Counted from the stretch's first letter, positions 52,533-61,671 are shown. The stretch: 64,000 nt of DNA from Pelomonas sp. V22 (GCF_030014915.1 NZ_JAGIXS010000002.1:310001-374000), one strand, 5' to 3'. The notes: generated by a model from the letters alone, not told the origin. Translations and numbers: made by a program.

Positions 52533-53270
52533 GTGAGCAAGCCCAAGGAACTACCGCTGGCGCAGCTGCAGTTCTATGCCACCGCGCCCTATCCCTGCAG
52601 CTATCTGCCGGGCCGGCTGGCGCGCTCCCAGGTGGCCACGCCCAGCCATTTGATCCATGCCGATGCCTATTCGGGCCTGGTGGCGGCGGGCTTCCGGCGC
52701 AGCGGCATGTTCACCTACCGGCCGCATTGCGACGGCTGCCGCGCCTGTGTGCCGCTGCGCCTGCCGGTGGCCGACTTCAGCCCCTCGCGCAGCCAGCGCC
52801 GCGCCTGGAAGGCCCACCAGGGCCTGGTGGCCCGCGTGATGGCGCTCTCCTTCCTGCCCGAGCATTACGAGCTCTACCTGCGCTACCAGGCCGGCCGCCA
52901 CTCGGGCGGCGGCATGGACCAGGACAGCGTGGACCAGTACACCCAGTTCCTGCTGCAAAGCCGCATCAATTCGCGCCTGGTGGAGTTCCGCGAGCCTTGC
53001 GAGCGCGGTGGCCTCGGTGTGCTGAAGATGGTCTCCATCCTCGATGTGCTGAGCGACGGGCTCTCGGCCGTCTACACCTTCTACGCCCCCGAGGACGAAG
53101 CCAGCTACGGCACTTACAACGTGCTGTGGCAGATCGCCCAGGCCCAGGAGCTGGGCCTTTCGCACCTCTACCTGGGCTACTGGATCGCCGAGAGCCAGAA
53201 GATGGCCTACAAGTCCTTCTTCCGCCCGCACGAGATGCTGCTGGACGGCCGCTGGCAGCGTCAGCCGTAG
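52533..53270 (+). CDS. bpt: Aspartate/glutamate leucyltransferase (Bpt)
   Basis: The 245-residue enzyme has [21 protein letters not shown], the cysteine-rich [26 protein letters not shown] and [22 protein letters not shown]. Bpt adds leucine to N-terminal Asp or Glu, related to eukaryotic Ate1. The start is GTG 52533, which gives the family N-terminus; an in-frame ATG at 52491 lies inside aat and adds 14 residues. Confidence 0.93.
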   Translation: MSKPKELPLAQLQFYATAPYPCSYLPGRLARSQVATPSHLIHADAYSGLVAAGFRRSGMFTYRPHCDGCRACVPLRLPVADFSPSRSQRRAWKAHQGLVARVMALSFLPEHYELYLRYQAGRHSGGGMDQDSVDQYTQFLLQSRINSRLVEFREPCERGGLGVLKMVSILDVLSDGLSAVYTFYAPEDEASYGTYNVLWQIAQAQELGLSHLYLGYWIAESQKMAYKSFFRPHEMLLDGRWQRQP

Positions 53271-53579
53271 TCGCAAAGCAACGGCGACCCGGCTTTTGAT
53301 GTGCGCAAAACGCACGCTTCCGGCCAGGAACATCGGCATGTGCGCGAAACGCACCGTTTTCCCTAGCCCCACGGGCTTGCGTTCGCCACACACTCCGCTC
53401 CCACAACGCCCCGACCGTGCAGTACCAGCGGCCGACATCACTAGAAAAGCAGGCGTTGAGGATTGTTGAGCTCGGTGAGACCGCGCGGCCATGCAGCCGC
53501 CGGCCACCAGGACGTCAGGGAGCTCCGAATTGGACTAGCCCCTGGGCCACAAGCCCGCGGGAACTGGAGCGAAAAGAAC
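53271..53579. promoter_or_regulatory. Intergenic region with two GTGCG-N5-CGCAC palindromes
   Basis: No gene is recognised in these 309 bp. Two near-identical 17-bp sites, ATGTGCGCAAAACGCAC (53299-53315) and ATGTGCGCGAAACGCAC (53338-53354), start 39 bp apart. Each is an inverted repeat GTGCG-N5-CGCAC. They presumably bind a dimeric regulator on the response-regulator operon that starts at 53580, though their distance (over 220 bp) is large. Confidence 0.5.
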
Positions 53580-54524
53580 ATGGTGCAGAACACAGGCGCG
53601 GAGACAGCGCCACGGCGCGTGCTCGTCGTCGACGACAGCCGGGCCATCCAGGCCATCATCCGGCGCATTCTTGAATCGGGGGACATGGAGCCGGTCCAGG
53701 TGCGCACGGCCAGCAATGGTGCCGAGGCGCTGGACCAGGTCGACAGCTTCCGACCCGAGCTCGTGCTGTCAGACTGGCACATGCCGGGCGTCAGCGGCAT
53801 CGAGATGCTGCAGGCCTTGCGGCAGATGGGGCACACCGACATGGCGGTCGGCTTTGTCACCACCGAGACCGCGCCCGACTGCCTCAGCCAGGCGCGCAGC
53901 AATGGCGCGGCCTTCATCCTGCACAAGCCCTTCGAGGACCGCATGCTGCGCAATGCCGTGGCCCGATGCCTGCGCGGCGAGGCGACGCCTGCCCCAGGAA
54001 CCGCGCCTTCGCCCTCGCCCGCCGCCGGGCCGGCGCGCGCAGCCGCTGTCGAGTCGGTGGCACAGCTGCAGCAGCTGTTCTTCATGCATCTGGGCACGCG
54101 CAGCTACGAGCTGAACAAGCGCTTCGACGAAGCGCCCTGGGTCGAGCAATGCCCGCAACTGGTCGCGCTGTACAGCAGCGCCGGTCGCAAAGGCGCCTAT
54201 GCGCTCGGGCTGCTGGACGCCTCGGCCGTCTGCCTGATTGGCGGCATGGCAGCCGGCCATGCGCCGGACGAGATCCGCAAGTCGCTGGCCCGCGGCCAGC
54301 CGAGCCAACCCCATGTGGAGCATGCCAAGCGCTTCATGCTGGCCCTGGCCGGTCAGCTGCGCAAGCGCACGGCCACCGACATACCGACCTTCAACGCCGC
54401 GAAGCTCAGCAGCCAGCCCTTCGACAAGCTGGCCGCCGTGATCGCGCGCAACAACGGCCGCAGCGACTTTGAACTGCGCCTGCCGGGCATCGGCGAAGGC
54501 CGCATCAGCATCTTCCTGACCTGA
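53580..54524 (+). CDS. Response regulator with a C-terminal domain of unknown type
   Basis: A 314-residue protein. The REC domain (10-135) has VLVVDDS, phospho-acceptor Asp in LVLSDWHMPGVSG, and Lys in LHKPFED. A Pro/Ala linker (140-160) leads to a 150-residue alpha/beta domain (LYSSAGRKGAYALGLLDASAVCLIGGMAAGH and later FELRLPGIGEGRISIFL). That layout hints at a CheX/chemotaxis-phosphatase-like fold, but I cannot confirm it. There is no DNA-binding or enzymatic motif. A membrane coiled-coil protein gene follows 11 bp later. Confidence 0.75.
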   Translation: MVQNTGAETAPRRVLVVDDSRAIQAIIRRILESGDMEPVQVRTASNGAEALDQVDSFRPELVLSDWHMPGVSGIEMLQALRQMGHTDMAVGFVTTETAPDCLSQARSNGAAFILHKPFEDRMLRNAVARCLRGEATPAPGTAPSPSPAAGPARAAAVESVAQLQQLFFMHLGTRSYELNKRFDEAPWVEQCPQLVALYSSAGRKGAYALGLLDASAVCLIGGMAAGHAPDEIRKSLARGQPSQPHVEHAKRFMLALAGQLRKRTATDIPTFNAAKLSSQPFDKLAAVIARNNGRSDFELRLPGIGEGRISIFLT

Positions 54525-54535
54525 GGGAGCACGCA

Positions 54536-55303
54536 ATGAATCTCGAAAGCCTTGCCAGCGTCGGCGTGCTGGCCGCCAACGGCTGCTTCATGGTGATTGC
54601 CGTGGCCGGCTACCTGAAGATGAACGCGCACGAGCTGCGCCGCCAGCAGTACATCGCCCATGCCCTGGCCGATTCGCGCGAAGCCGGCCTGCAGCTCAAG
54701 GGCGTGGCCCACGAGCTGATGCGCATGATCGAACGGGCCGAGCGGGCCGTGGCCTGGCAGCGCCAGCCGTTACAAGCCCAGGCTCAGGCGCCGACCTTCG
54801 AACTCGACGAGCCCGAGCCCGACGCTGCCCGGCTGCGCGCGCTCGAATCGCTGGACGGCGTCAGCGCCGAAGGCTACGAGGAATGGCGCCGCCTGCAGGA
54901 GGTGGAGCTGGAGCGCCTGCTCACGCAGCGCCGCCGCCTGCTCACCGAGCTGGAGTCCGCGCGCAAGCGCGCCGACGAGGCCGAGCGGCAGGCCGGCCGC
55001 TCGCGCGCCGAGCAGGGCCTGCAGCAGCGCAGCCAGGTCAAGACGCTGCAGGATCAGCTGGCCCAGTGCCAGTCGCTGCTGGCCGATTGCAAGAACATGC
55101 TGAGGCATGCCGACCAGCGCGCCGAGATCGCCGAGCGCGACGGCCAGGCCGCCCGCGGCGAGCTGGAACGGCTGCGCCAGCAACTGGCCGAACAGGTGCA
55201 GCTGATGCAGCGCGAACGCGTGGAGAAGGACTTCATCGAGGACCACCTGCTGGCCCTGGACGCCCTCGCGCGCCAGCAGGCCTCGTCAGCGCCCCTGCAA
55301 TAG
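54536..55303 (+). CDS. Membrane-anchored coiled-coil protein
   Basis: A 255-residue protein: an N-terminal transmembrane helix (VGVLAANGCFMVIAVAGYL), then a cytoplasmic helix, a short acidic linker (FELDEPEPDAARLRALESL) and a long heptad-rich coiled coil (about 115-245). I recognise no family. It shares a transcript with the preceding response regulator and may be its scaffold or target at the membrane. Its last 18 bp overlap the convergent Nudix gene. Confidence 0.65.
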   Translation: MNLESLASVGVLAANGCFMVIAVAGYLKMNAHELRRQQYIAHALADSREAGLQLKGVAHELMRMIERAERAVAWQRQPLQAQAQAPTFELDEPEPDAARLRALESLDGVSAEGYEEWRRLQEVELERLLTQRRRLLTELESARKRADEAERQAGRSRAEQGLQQRSQVKTLQDQLAQCQSLLADCKNMLRHADQRAEIAERDGQAARGELERLRQQLAEQVQLMQRERVEKDFIEDHLLALDALARQQASSAPLQ

Positions 55304-56092
55304 CAGCTCCAGCGCGACCACGGCCGCCGCATCGGGGCTGAACTCGGCGAGGCGCTGGCACAGCTGCTCGGGTGAGAGCCGCAGGAACTCGCTGACCTCG
55401 CCATCGCGATTGCGGGGCTCGAAGCCGGCGGGCAGTTGCAGCGTGTAGACGTGCAGCAACTCGTCGTGCAGGCCTTCGGCCTCCAACCGGCGGGCATGGA
55501 TCAGGCCGCGCCATTGCAGATGGCGACTGTGCGCGCGGGCAAGCCCCGCCTCCTCCCACAGCTCACGCCGCGCGCAGGCCAGCACGGCCTCGTCGGCCGG
55601 GAGGCCGCCAGCCGCCAGGTTGTCCAGCGCGCCGGGGTCGGTGGCCTTGCTCAGCGCACGACGGCCACAGACGAGGCGGCCCTCCGTCGTCCAGCCATTC
55701 AAGTGCACCGCGCGGCTGCGCAGGCCGAAGAAGCGGAAGGCTGCGCGCTCGAGCCGGAACAAGGCAGGGCCACGCGCGGCACTGCGGGCATCGGCCTCGC
55801 AGCGGTAACGCTCGTTGCGCCAGCCGCTGATCGCGCCGCGCGCGCGCAGAGACTCCGCAATGGCGCCGATCTCATCCGACAAGGCCTCGGCCGGGCGCCC
55901 CAGGGAGTGCCAATGCAGGGCCGAGCCTTCGGCTTGCAGCACCGGCCAGAGCTGCTGAAGCAGCGCGGCCCGGGCGGGCGTCAGCCAACCAATGGCGCGG
56001 CCATCGAGCAGCAGGTGATGCCCTTCCGGGGGCGCGCCTTGGGTCACGTCGGCAAGGCAGCGCTGCAGAACGAGACGCTGCTCGACCTTCAT
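55286..56092 (-). CDS. Nudix hydrolase with DUF4743-type N-terminal domain
   Basis: The 268-residue protein has an N-terminal DUF4743-like region (about 1-115) and a Nudix domain whose box GGLPADEAVLACARRELWEEAG fits Gx5Ex7REUxEExGU. Fungal and plant relatives include thiamine-pyrophosphate-related Nudix proteins, so a damaged-cofactor clean-up role is possible. It overlaps the rhodanese stop by ATGA and is third in the ArsR-rhodanese-Nudix transcript. Confidence 0.85.
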   Translation of the reverse strand: MKVEQRLVLQRCLADVTQGAPPEGHHLLLDGRAIGWLTPARAALLQQLWPVLQAEGSALHWHSLGRPAEALSDEIGAIAESLRARGAISGWRNERYRCEADARSAARGPALFRLERAAFRFFGLRSRAVHLNGWTTEGRLVCGRRALSKATDPGALDNLAAGGLPADEAVLACARRELWEEAGLARAHSRHLQWRGLIHARRLEAEGLHDELLHVYTLQLPAGFEPRNRDGEVSEFLRLSPEQLCQRLAEFSPDAAAVVALELLLQGR

Positions 56093-56421
56093 TCGCCCAG
56101 CTTCACCGGCAGGCCATGGGCGCGCCAGGCGCCCATGCCGCCTGCCAGGTTGCGCACACGCTGATGGCCCTGGTGCAGCAGGTACTGCATGGCCTGCTGG
56201 CTGCGGCCGCCGGCTGCACAGGCCATCACGAGGTCGGCGTCGCGCGGCAGTTCGGCATGGCGGCGCTCCAGCTGGCTGAGCGGCAGACACACCACGCGCG
56301 CGTGGTCGTAGGCGGCACGTGCCACTTCGTGGGGCTCGCGCACGTCGATCAGCCAGGTCTGGCCCTGCTCCAGCAGTTGCAGGGCGGTGGGCGGGTCGAG
56401 GTTCAGGTCATGGACATGCAT
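56089..56421 (-). CDS. Rhodanese-domain sulfurtransferase
   Basis: A 110-residue single rhodanese domain: ALQLLEQGQTWLIDVREPHEVARAA, catalytic cysteine in the loop ACAAGGRS, then AMQYLLHQGHQRVRNLAGGMGAWRAHG. It carries persulfide sulfur on that cysteine. It lies 14 bp downstream of the ArsR repressor and close to the OsmC and DUF2892 genes, a setting typical of hydrogen-sulfide or persulfide stress. Confidence 0.9.
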   Translation of the reverse strand: MHVHDLNLDPPTALQLLEQGQTWLIDVREPHEVARAAYDHARVVCLPLSQLERRHAELPRDADLVMACAAGGRSQQAMQYLLHQGHQRVRNLAGGMGAWRAHGLPVKLGE

Positions 56422-56435
56422 GGTGGACACCCAGT

Positions 56436-56837
56436 TCAGCGTTTGGATCGGGAGGCGGCAGCGGCCGGCGGCGGTGGCATGAAGGCAGCCCGCACGTCGG
56501 CCTGGCGTTCGGACTGACGGGCGATCTGGCCGCAGACCAGATCGCAGAGTTCGTAGACCGCCACATCGGCGATCCGGTAGTAGGCGCTGGTGCCACGGCT
56601 CTCGCGTTCGACCAGGCCTTGCTGCTGAAGCTGGCTCAGGTGGCGAGACACATTGGCCGCGGTGTAGCCGCACAACTGGGCCAGCTCGCCAACATTGCGT
56701 TCGCCGCCGCGCAGCAGGTTCAGGAGACGCAGGCGCGTGGGCTCAGCCAGGGCCTGGAAATAGGCGGCCACCTTCTCGAGTGCCGGCAGCGGCATCTCTT
56801 CCATCACGGCGGCTGGGCTGATCATGTTCTTGGGCAT
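56436..56837 (-). CDS. ArsR-family repressor (possibly thiol/persulfide-sensing)
   Basis: A 133-residue winged-helix repressor: ALAEPTRLRLLNLLRGGERNVGELAQLCGYTAANVSRHLSQLQQQGLVERESRGTSAYYRI. Cysteines in the recognition region (LCGYT) and the C-terminal helix (ELCDLVCGQ) could form a disulfide or tetrasulfide as in BigR/SqrR; metal sensing is the alternative. It is divergent from the RND genes with an AT-rich operator region between, so it likely represses both directions. Confidence 0.87.
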   Translation of the reverse strand: MPKNMISPAAVMEEMPLPALEKVAAYFQALAEPTRLRLLNLLRGGERNVGELAQLCGYTAANVSRHLSQLQQQGLVERESRGTSAYYRIADVAVYELCDLVCGQIARQSERQADVRAAFMPPPPAAAASRSKR

Positions 56838-56930
56838 GCGGGCGACTCCATGGAACGCTTTTGGACGCTTTCAGGCGATTTGGTCGAGCACTTTGCCGCG
56901 CCAGAGGCCGGCTTGCTTGAAGTGATTCTA

Positions 56931-56968
56931 TCTTGCTTACTTGCTTATTTGCATGATTGGTTAAATAA
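56931..56968. promoter_or_regulatory. Candidate operator in the ArsR/RND divergent promoter
   Basis: An unusually AT-rich 40 bp holds direct repeats TTGCTTAC and TTGCTTAT (8-bp period) followed by TTATTT and AAATAA arms 12 bp apart. The ArsR repressor is the expected binder. TTGCTTAT is also the reverse complement of the ATAAGCAA core found at the sulfate genes, so CysB-type input is conceivable. Confidence 0.5.
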
Positions 56969-57000
56969 TAGATCAACAATTCAACGCCGGAACCTACAAC

Positions 57001-58077
57001 ATGAGCAAGACCCCTCTCCGCCCGCATCCGCTGCTTGCCGCCATGCTGGGGCTGCTGCTGGCCAGCGCGAGCCCGGCGGCCGAGCCGGCACTCAAAAGCT
57101 TCGTGGCCGGCCCCACCTCGGCGCTGCAGGGCGCTCGCTTCGAAGGCCGCGTCGAGGCGCTGCGCCAGACCGTGCTCTCGGCCCAGGTGCCGGGCGCCAT
57201 CGTGCAACTGCAGGTCAAGGCCGGCGATCACGTGCGGGCCGGCCAGCTGCTGCTGCAGATTGATGCGCGCAGCGCCGAGCAAGGTGCCAGCGCCAGCGAG
57301 GCCCAGGCCGCCGCAGCCAAGGCCGGCCTCCAGCTGGCCGAGCGAGAGTTCGCGCGCCAGCAGCAGCTGTTCGCCAAGGGCTTCATCAGCCAGGCCGCGC
57401 TGGACCAGGCCGAGGCCCAGTTCAAGGCCACGCGCGCCCAGCTGAATGCCCAGATCGCCCAGGCCGCAGCCGCCCGCACGGTGAGCGGCCAGTACCTGGT
57501 GCGCAGCCCTTACGACGGCATCGTTTCCGAGCTCTCGGTGATGCTCGGCGACATGGCCATGCCGGGCCGGCCGCTTCTGACCGTCTACGACCCCACGGCG
57601 CTGCGTGTCACGGCTGCCCTGCCGCAGAGCGCCGCCGCCGCCCTGCCCGCCGACCCGGCCTGGCAAATAGAGATCCCCGGCCTTGCTGGAGGCGCGTCCA
57701 TCCAGCCGGCGCGCAGCCAGCTGCTGCCTGTGGTGGACGCCGGCTCCATGACCCAGGAACTGCGCCTGGACCTGCCGGCCCGGCTCGCCGGTCTGGTGCC
57801 CGGGCAGTTCGCGCGTGTGACCACTCGCGTGGCAACCCGGACCATCGCAACGACCGCCGCATCGAGCGCCAGCAGCGCCCTCATCGTGCCGGCCAGCGCC
57901 CTGGTGCGCCGGGCCGAGCTCGATGCGCTCTATGTGCTCGACGCCAAGGGGCGGCCGCTGCTGCGCCAGGTGCGCCTGGGCGCGCGCCGGGGCGAGCAGG
58001 TCGAGGTGCTGAGTGGCCTGTCCGCCGGTGAGTCCGTGGTGGCCGAGCCGCAGTTCGCGACCCGCCTTTCGAAGTGA
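57001..58077 (+). CDS. RND efflux periplasmic adaptor
   Basis: A 358-residue membrane-fusion protein with signal peptide (LLAAMLGLLLASASPAA). It has the paired lipoyl halves (GAIVQLQVKAGDHVRAGQLLLQID and VRSPYDGIVSELSVMLGDMAMPG), a short alpha-hairpin and a barrel domain. There is no lipobox. It would couple the adjacent RND pump to an outer-membrane channel not encoded here. It is the first plus-strand gene opposite the ArsR repressor, 8 bp before the pump gene. Confidence 0.9.
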   Translation: MSKTPLRPHPLLAAMLGLLLASASPAAEPALKSFVAGPTSALQGARFEGRVEALRQTVLSAQVPGAIVQLQVKAGDHVRAGQLLLQIDARSAEQGASASEAQAAAAKAGLQLAEREFARQQQLFAKGFISQAALDQAEAQFKATRAQLNAQIAQAAAARTVSGQYLVRSPYDGIVSELSVMLGDMAMPGRPLLTVYDPTALRVTAALPQSAAAALPADPAWQIEIPGLAGGASIQPARSQLLPVVDAGSMTQELRLDLPARLAGLVPGQFARVTTRVATRTIATTAASSASSALIVPASALVRRAELDALYVLDAKGRPLLRQVRLGARRGEQVEVLSGLSAGESVVAEPQFATRLSK

Positions 58078-58085
58078 GATCCGCC

Positions 58086-61000
58086 ATGACCCGCCAACTT
58101 GGGGCCTCGGGCCGCATCGCCGCCTTCTTCCAGAGCGCGCAAATCACGCCGCTGCTGGCCCTCGTGGCCCTGCTGCTCGGCGTCTTCGCCGTGCTGGTGA
58201 CGCCGCGCGAGGAAGAGCCGCAGATCAACGTGACCATGGCCAATGTGCTGATCCCCTTCCCCGGTGCCGGTGCGCGGGACGTGGAGCAGATGGTGGCCGG
58301 CCCGGCCGAGCAGGTGCTGGCGCAGATCGTCGGTGTCGAGCATGTGATGTCGCTCTCGCGGCCTGGCATCGCGGTGCTGACCGTGCAGTTCAAGGTCGGC
58401 GTGCCACGCACCGAGGCGCTGGTGCGGCTTCACGACACCCTCCAGTCCAACGCCGACTGGCTGCCACAGGGCCTCGGCGTGGGCGCCCCGCTGATCAAGC
58501 CCAAGGGCATCGACGATGTGCCCATCGTCACGCTCACCTTGTTCGACCGCAAGGGCGGTGCTGGTGCCTACGACCTGGAGCGCGTGGCGCACAGTCTGGA
58601 GCTGGAGCTCAAGCGCGTGAAGGGCACCCGCGAGGTGACGACGCTCGGCGGCCCCGGCCGGCAGCTGCGCGTGCTGGTGGACGCCGAACGGCTCAATGCC
58701 AGCGGCCTCACGGTGCTGGAACTGAACCAGGCGCTGCAATCGGCCAATGCCGGCCTGCCGCTCGGCGAGCTGCTGGCCGGCAACCGGGCGGTGCAGCTGG
58801 AGGCAGGCCCCTTCCTGGCCTCGGCTCGCGACGTGGAGGAGCTGGTGGTCGGCGTGCGTGCCGGTCGCCCGGTCCACCTGCGCGAGGTGGCCCGCGTCGA
58901 GGATGGCGCACCGACGCCGGCCCGCTATGTCTGGCATGGCGAGAAGGGCCGCGAGTACCCGGCCGTCTCCATCGCCATCACCAAGAAGGCCGGCGAGAAC
59001 GCGATTGATGTGGCCGAGAACGTGATGAAGCGCGTGGCCCAGCTGCACAACACGGTGATCCCGGACGGCATCAGCGTCGAGGAGACGCGCAACTACGGCG
59101 CCACGGCCAATGACAAGGCCGGCAAGCTGATCCAGAAGCTGCTGTTCGCCACCGCCTCGGTTGTGGCCCTGGTCTTCCTCGCCCTCGGCCGCCGCGAGGC
59201 CGCCATCGTGGGCTTGGCCGTGCTCTTGACGCTGACCGTCACCCTGTTCGCGTCCTGGGCCTGGGGCTTCACCCTGAACCGGGTCTCGCTGTTCGCACTG
59301 ATCTTCTCGATTGGCATCCTGGTGGACGACGCCATCGTGGTCGTGGAGAACATCCATCGCCATCAGCAGCTCCATCCGGGCGAGCCGCTGTGGAAGCTGA
59401 TCCCCGGCGCGGTGGACGAGGTCGGCGGCCCCACCATCCTGGCCACGCTGACCGTGATCGCGGCCCTGCTGCCCATGGCCTTCGTCAGCGGCCTGATGGG
59501 CCCCTACATGAGCCCCATCCCGATCAATGCCTCGATGGGCATGCTGTTGTCGCTGGCCATCGCCTTCGTGGTCACGCCCTGGCTGGCCCGCTTGTGGATG
59601 AAGGCCCTGCCGGCCGGCAGCGACCATGACCCCGAGGCCCTGCACGGCCTCTCGGCCAAGCTCGCGCCGCTGTTCCGCCGCGTCTTCACGCCGCTGCTTG
59701 ACGCCCAGGCCGGCGGCCGCAATCGCAAGCTGCTGGGCCTCGGTATAGCTGCCCTGATTGCCGTCTCGCTGGCCCTGCCGGCGGCGGGTCTCGTGATGCT
59801 CAAGATGCTGCCCTTCGACAACAAGTCGGAGTTCCAGGTCGTGGTCGACATGCCGGCCGGCACGCCACTGGAGAAGACCGCCGCCGTGCTGCACGAGCTG
59901 GGCGCCGAGCTGGCCACCGTGCCCGAGGTGCTGAACTACCAAGCCTATGCCGGCACGGCCGCGCCGATCAACTTCAACGGCCTGGTGCGCCAGTACTACC
60001 TGCGCAGCCTGCCCGAGCAAGGCGACCTGCAGGTCAACCTCGTGGACAAGCATGAGCGCAAGGACAAGAGCCATGCGATTGCCACGCGTGTGCGCCAGCA
60101 GCTGAAGGCCATCGCCCAGCGCCATGGCGCCAACGTCAAGGTGGTGGAAGTGCCGCCGGGCCCGCCGGTGCTTTCGCCCATCGTCGCCGAGGTCTACGGC
60201 CCCGAGGCCGAAGGCCGCCAGCAAGTGGCCAAGCAGCTGCGCGCGCTCTTCGCCAAGACTGCCGGCCTGGTGGACATCGACGACTCCAGCATCGCCGCCG
60301 CGCCGCGCCAGCTGCTGCTGGTGGACCGCCCCAAGGCCGCGCTGCTGGGCGTCTCGCAGCAGGCCATCGTGGCCACGCTGCGCACCGGGCTCTCGGGCAG
60401 CGCGGCGACCTACCTGCACGACCAGAGCAAGTACCCGGCCGCCGCCGTGATCCAGCTGCCGCCCGAGGCGCAGGGCGACCTGGACAGCCTGCTCTCCCTC
60501 GGCGTGCGCACGGCTGCCGGCAAGCTGGTGCCGGTGCGCGAGCTGGTGAGGCCCAGCGATTCGCTGCGCGAGCAGCCCATCCACCACAAGGACCTGCTGC
60601 CGGTGAACTACGTGACGGCCGACATGGCCGGCGCCGTGGACAGCCCGCTCTACGGCATGTTCGGCATGCGCAAGCAGCTGGCCGAACTGCGCATCCCCGA
60701 CGGCGGCGTGCTGGACGAGCGTTTCATCCGCCAGCCCGATGACGCGCTGCGCAGCTATGCGGTCAAGTGGGACGGTGAATGGCAGATCACCTTTGAGACC
60801 TTCCGCGACATGGGCCTGGCCTATGCCGTGGGCCTGGTGCTGATCTACCTGCTGGTGGTGGCGCAGTTCGGCTCCTACCTCACGCCGCTGATCATCATGG
60901 CGCCGATACCGCTGACCGTGATCGGCGTGATGCCGGGCCATGCGCTGCTGGGCGCGCAGTTCACCGCCACCTCGATGATCGGCATGATCGCGCTGGCCGG

Positions 61001-61313
61001 CATCATCGTGCGCAACTCCATCCTGCTGGTGGACTTCATCAAGCTGCAGCTGCGCGCCGGCATGGGATTCGAAGAGGCCATCGTCAGCTCCGCCATCACG
61101 CGCGCCCAGCCCATTTTGCTGACCGGCCTGGCCGCCATGATGGGCGCCTTCTTCATCCTCGACGACCCGATCTTCAACGGGCTCGCGATCTCGCTGATCT
61201 TCGGCATCCTGGTCTCGACCGTGCTGACCCTGGTGGTGATTCCGACCCTGTACTACACGGCCTACCGGCATCGCACCGAACTGCTTCAATCAACCCAAGG
61301 AGAACTTCAATGA
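58086..61313 (+). CDS. RND efflux pump permease
   Basis: A 1075-residue inner-membrane pump with 12 helices and two large periplasmic loops. The helix-4 proton-relay segment reads FSIGILVDDAIVVVENIHRH with its Asp pair. LTGLAAMMGAFFILDDPIFNGLAISLIFGILVSTVLTLVVIPTLYY closes the C-terminal half. It resembles the HAE-type but atypical acriflavin-resistance-like pumps often beside ArsR/rhodanese genes. ATG 58086 was chosen over GTG 58074. Its TGA overlaps the next start. Confidence 0.93.
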   Translation: MTRQLGASGRIAAFFQSAQITPLLALVALLLGVFAVLVTPREEEPQINVTMANVLIPFPGAGARDVEQMVAGPAEQVLAQIVGVEHVMSLSRPGIAVLTVQFKVGVPRTEALVRLHDTLQSNADWLPQGLGVGAPLIKPKGIDDVPIVTLTLFDRKGGAGAYDLERVAHSLELELKRVKGTREVTTLGGPGRQLRVLVDAERLNASGLTVLELNQALQSANAGLPLGELLAGNRAVQLEAGPFLASARDVEELVVGVRAGRPVHLREVARVEDGAPTPARYVWHGEKGREYPAVSIAITKKAGENAIDVAENVMKRVAQLHNTVIPDGISVEETRNYGATANDKAGKLIQKLLFATASVVALVFLALGRREAAIVGLAVLLTLTVTLFASWAWGFTLNRVSLFALIFSIGILVDDAIVVVENIHRHQQLHPGEPLWKLIPGAVDEVGGPTILATLTVIAALLPMAFVSGLMGPYMSPIPINASMGMLLSLAIAFVVTPWLARLWMKALPAGSDHDPEALHGLSAKLAPLFRRVFTPLLDAQAGGRNRKLLGLGIAALIAVSLALPAAGLVMLKMLPFDNKSEFQVVVDMPAGTPLEKTAAVLHELGAELATVPEVLNYQAYAGTAAPINFNGLVRQYYLRSLPEQGDLQVNLVDKHERKDKSHAIATRVRQQLKAIAQRHGANVKVVEVPPGPPVLSPIVAEVYGPEAEGRQQVAKQLRALFAKTAGLVDIDDSSIAAAPRQLLLVDRPKAALLGVSQQAIVATLRTGLSGSAATYLHDQSKYPAAAVIQLPPEAQGDLDSLLSLGVRTAAGKLVPVRELVRPSDSLREQPIHHKDLLPVNYVTADMAGAVDSPLYGMFGMRKQLAELRIPDGGVLDERFIRQPDDALRSYAVKWDGEWQITFETFRDMGLAYAVGLVLIYLLVVAQFGSYLTPLIIMAPIPLTVIGVMPGHALLGAQFTATSMIGMIALAGIIVRNSILLVDFIKLQLRAGMGFEEAIVSSAITRAQPILLTGLAAMMGAFFILDDPIFNGLAISLIFGILVSTVLTLVVIPTLYYTAYRHRTELLQSTQGELQ

Positions 61314-61519
61314 CCTCATGGCAACTCGTGCGTGTGATCGCCGGCAGCTTCATCCTCGTCTCGCTGGCCCTCGGCATCCCCGGCAGCCCGATCTTCGTCA
61401 GCCCATGGTGGCTGGCGTTCACTGCCTTCGTCGGCGTGAATCTGCTGCAGAGCGGCGTCAGCCGCTGGTGCCTGATGGAGACGATACTGCGCCGAATCGG
61501 CTTCAAGGCCGGCAACTGA
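61310..61519 (+). CDS. DUF2892 family small membrane protein
   Basis: The 69-residue protein has two helices (VIAGSFILVSLALGIPGSP and WWLAFTAFVGVNLLQSGVSRWCLM). DUF2892 is the same membrane domain that is fused to rhodanese in YgaP, which moves persulfide or thiocyanate across the membrane; here domain and rhodanese are separate genes of one locus. It overlaps the pump gene by ATGA. Confidence 0.87.
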   Translation: MTSWQLVRVIAGSFILVSLALGIPGSPIFVSPWWLAFTAFVGVNLLQSGVSRWCLMETILRRIGFKAGN

Positions 61520-61521
61520 AG

Positions 61522-61600
61522 CCCCTCGCCCGAGGACTACCTCGGTCGGTCCCCCGAGGGGACGGCGACACTTGCCGGCTCGACCGGCAAGCATGTCGCC
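61522..61600. repeat. Nested multi-hairpin intergenic element
   Basis: Outer arms CCCCTCG/CGAGGGG (61522-61561) enclose CCGAGG/CCTCGG (61530-61545). A second, long hairpin follows: GGCGACA plus CTTGCCGG paired with CCGGCAAG plus TGTCGCC (61564-61600), with only a 2-nt bulge. There is no U-run. It resembles REP/palindromic-unit type elements and lies between two genes of one operon. Confidence 0.6.
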
Positions 61601-61671
61601 AACCCGGGCCGGCTCGGGAGCGGCCCAGCGCTCGGCCCGAAAGACTCTTGAACACAGGAAGGACAAACGCG

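Noticed and set aside
57930-61289. Very long open frame on the minus strand (over 1100 codons)
   Set aside because: It is exactly antisense to the RND pump gene. High GC at third positions removes stop codons on the opposite strand; the translation is His/Gln/Arg/Gly-rich and has no domain.
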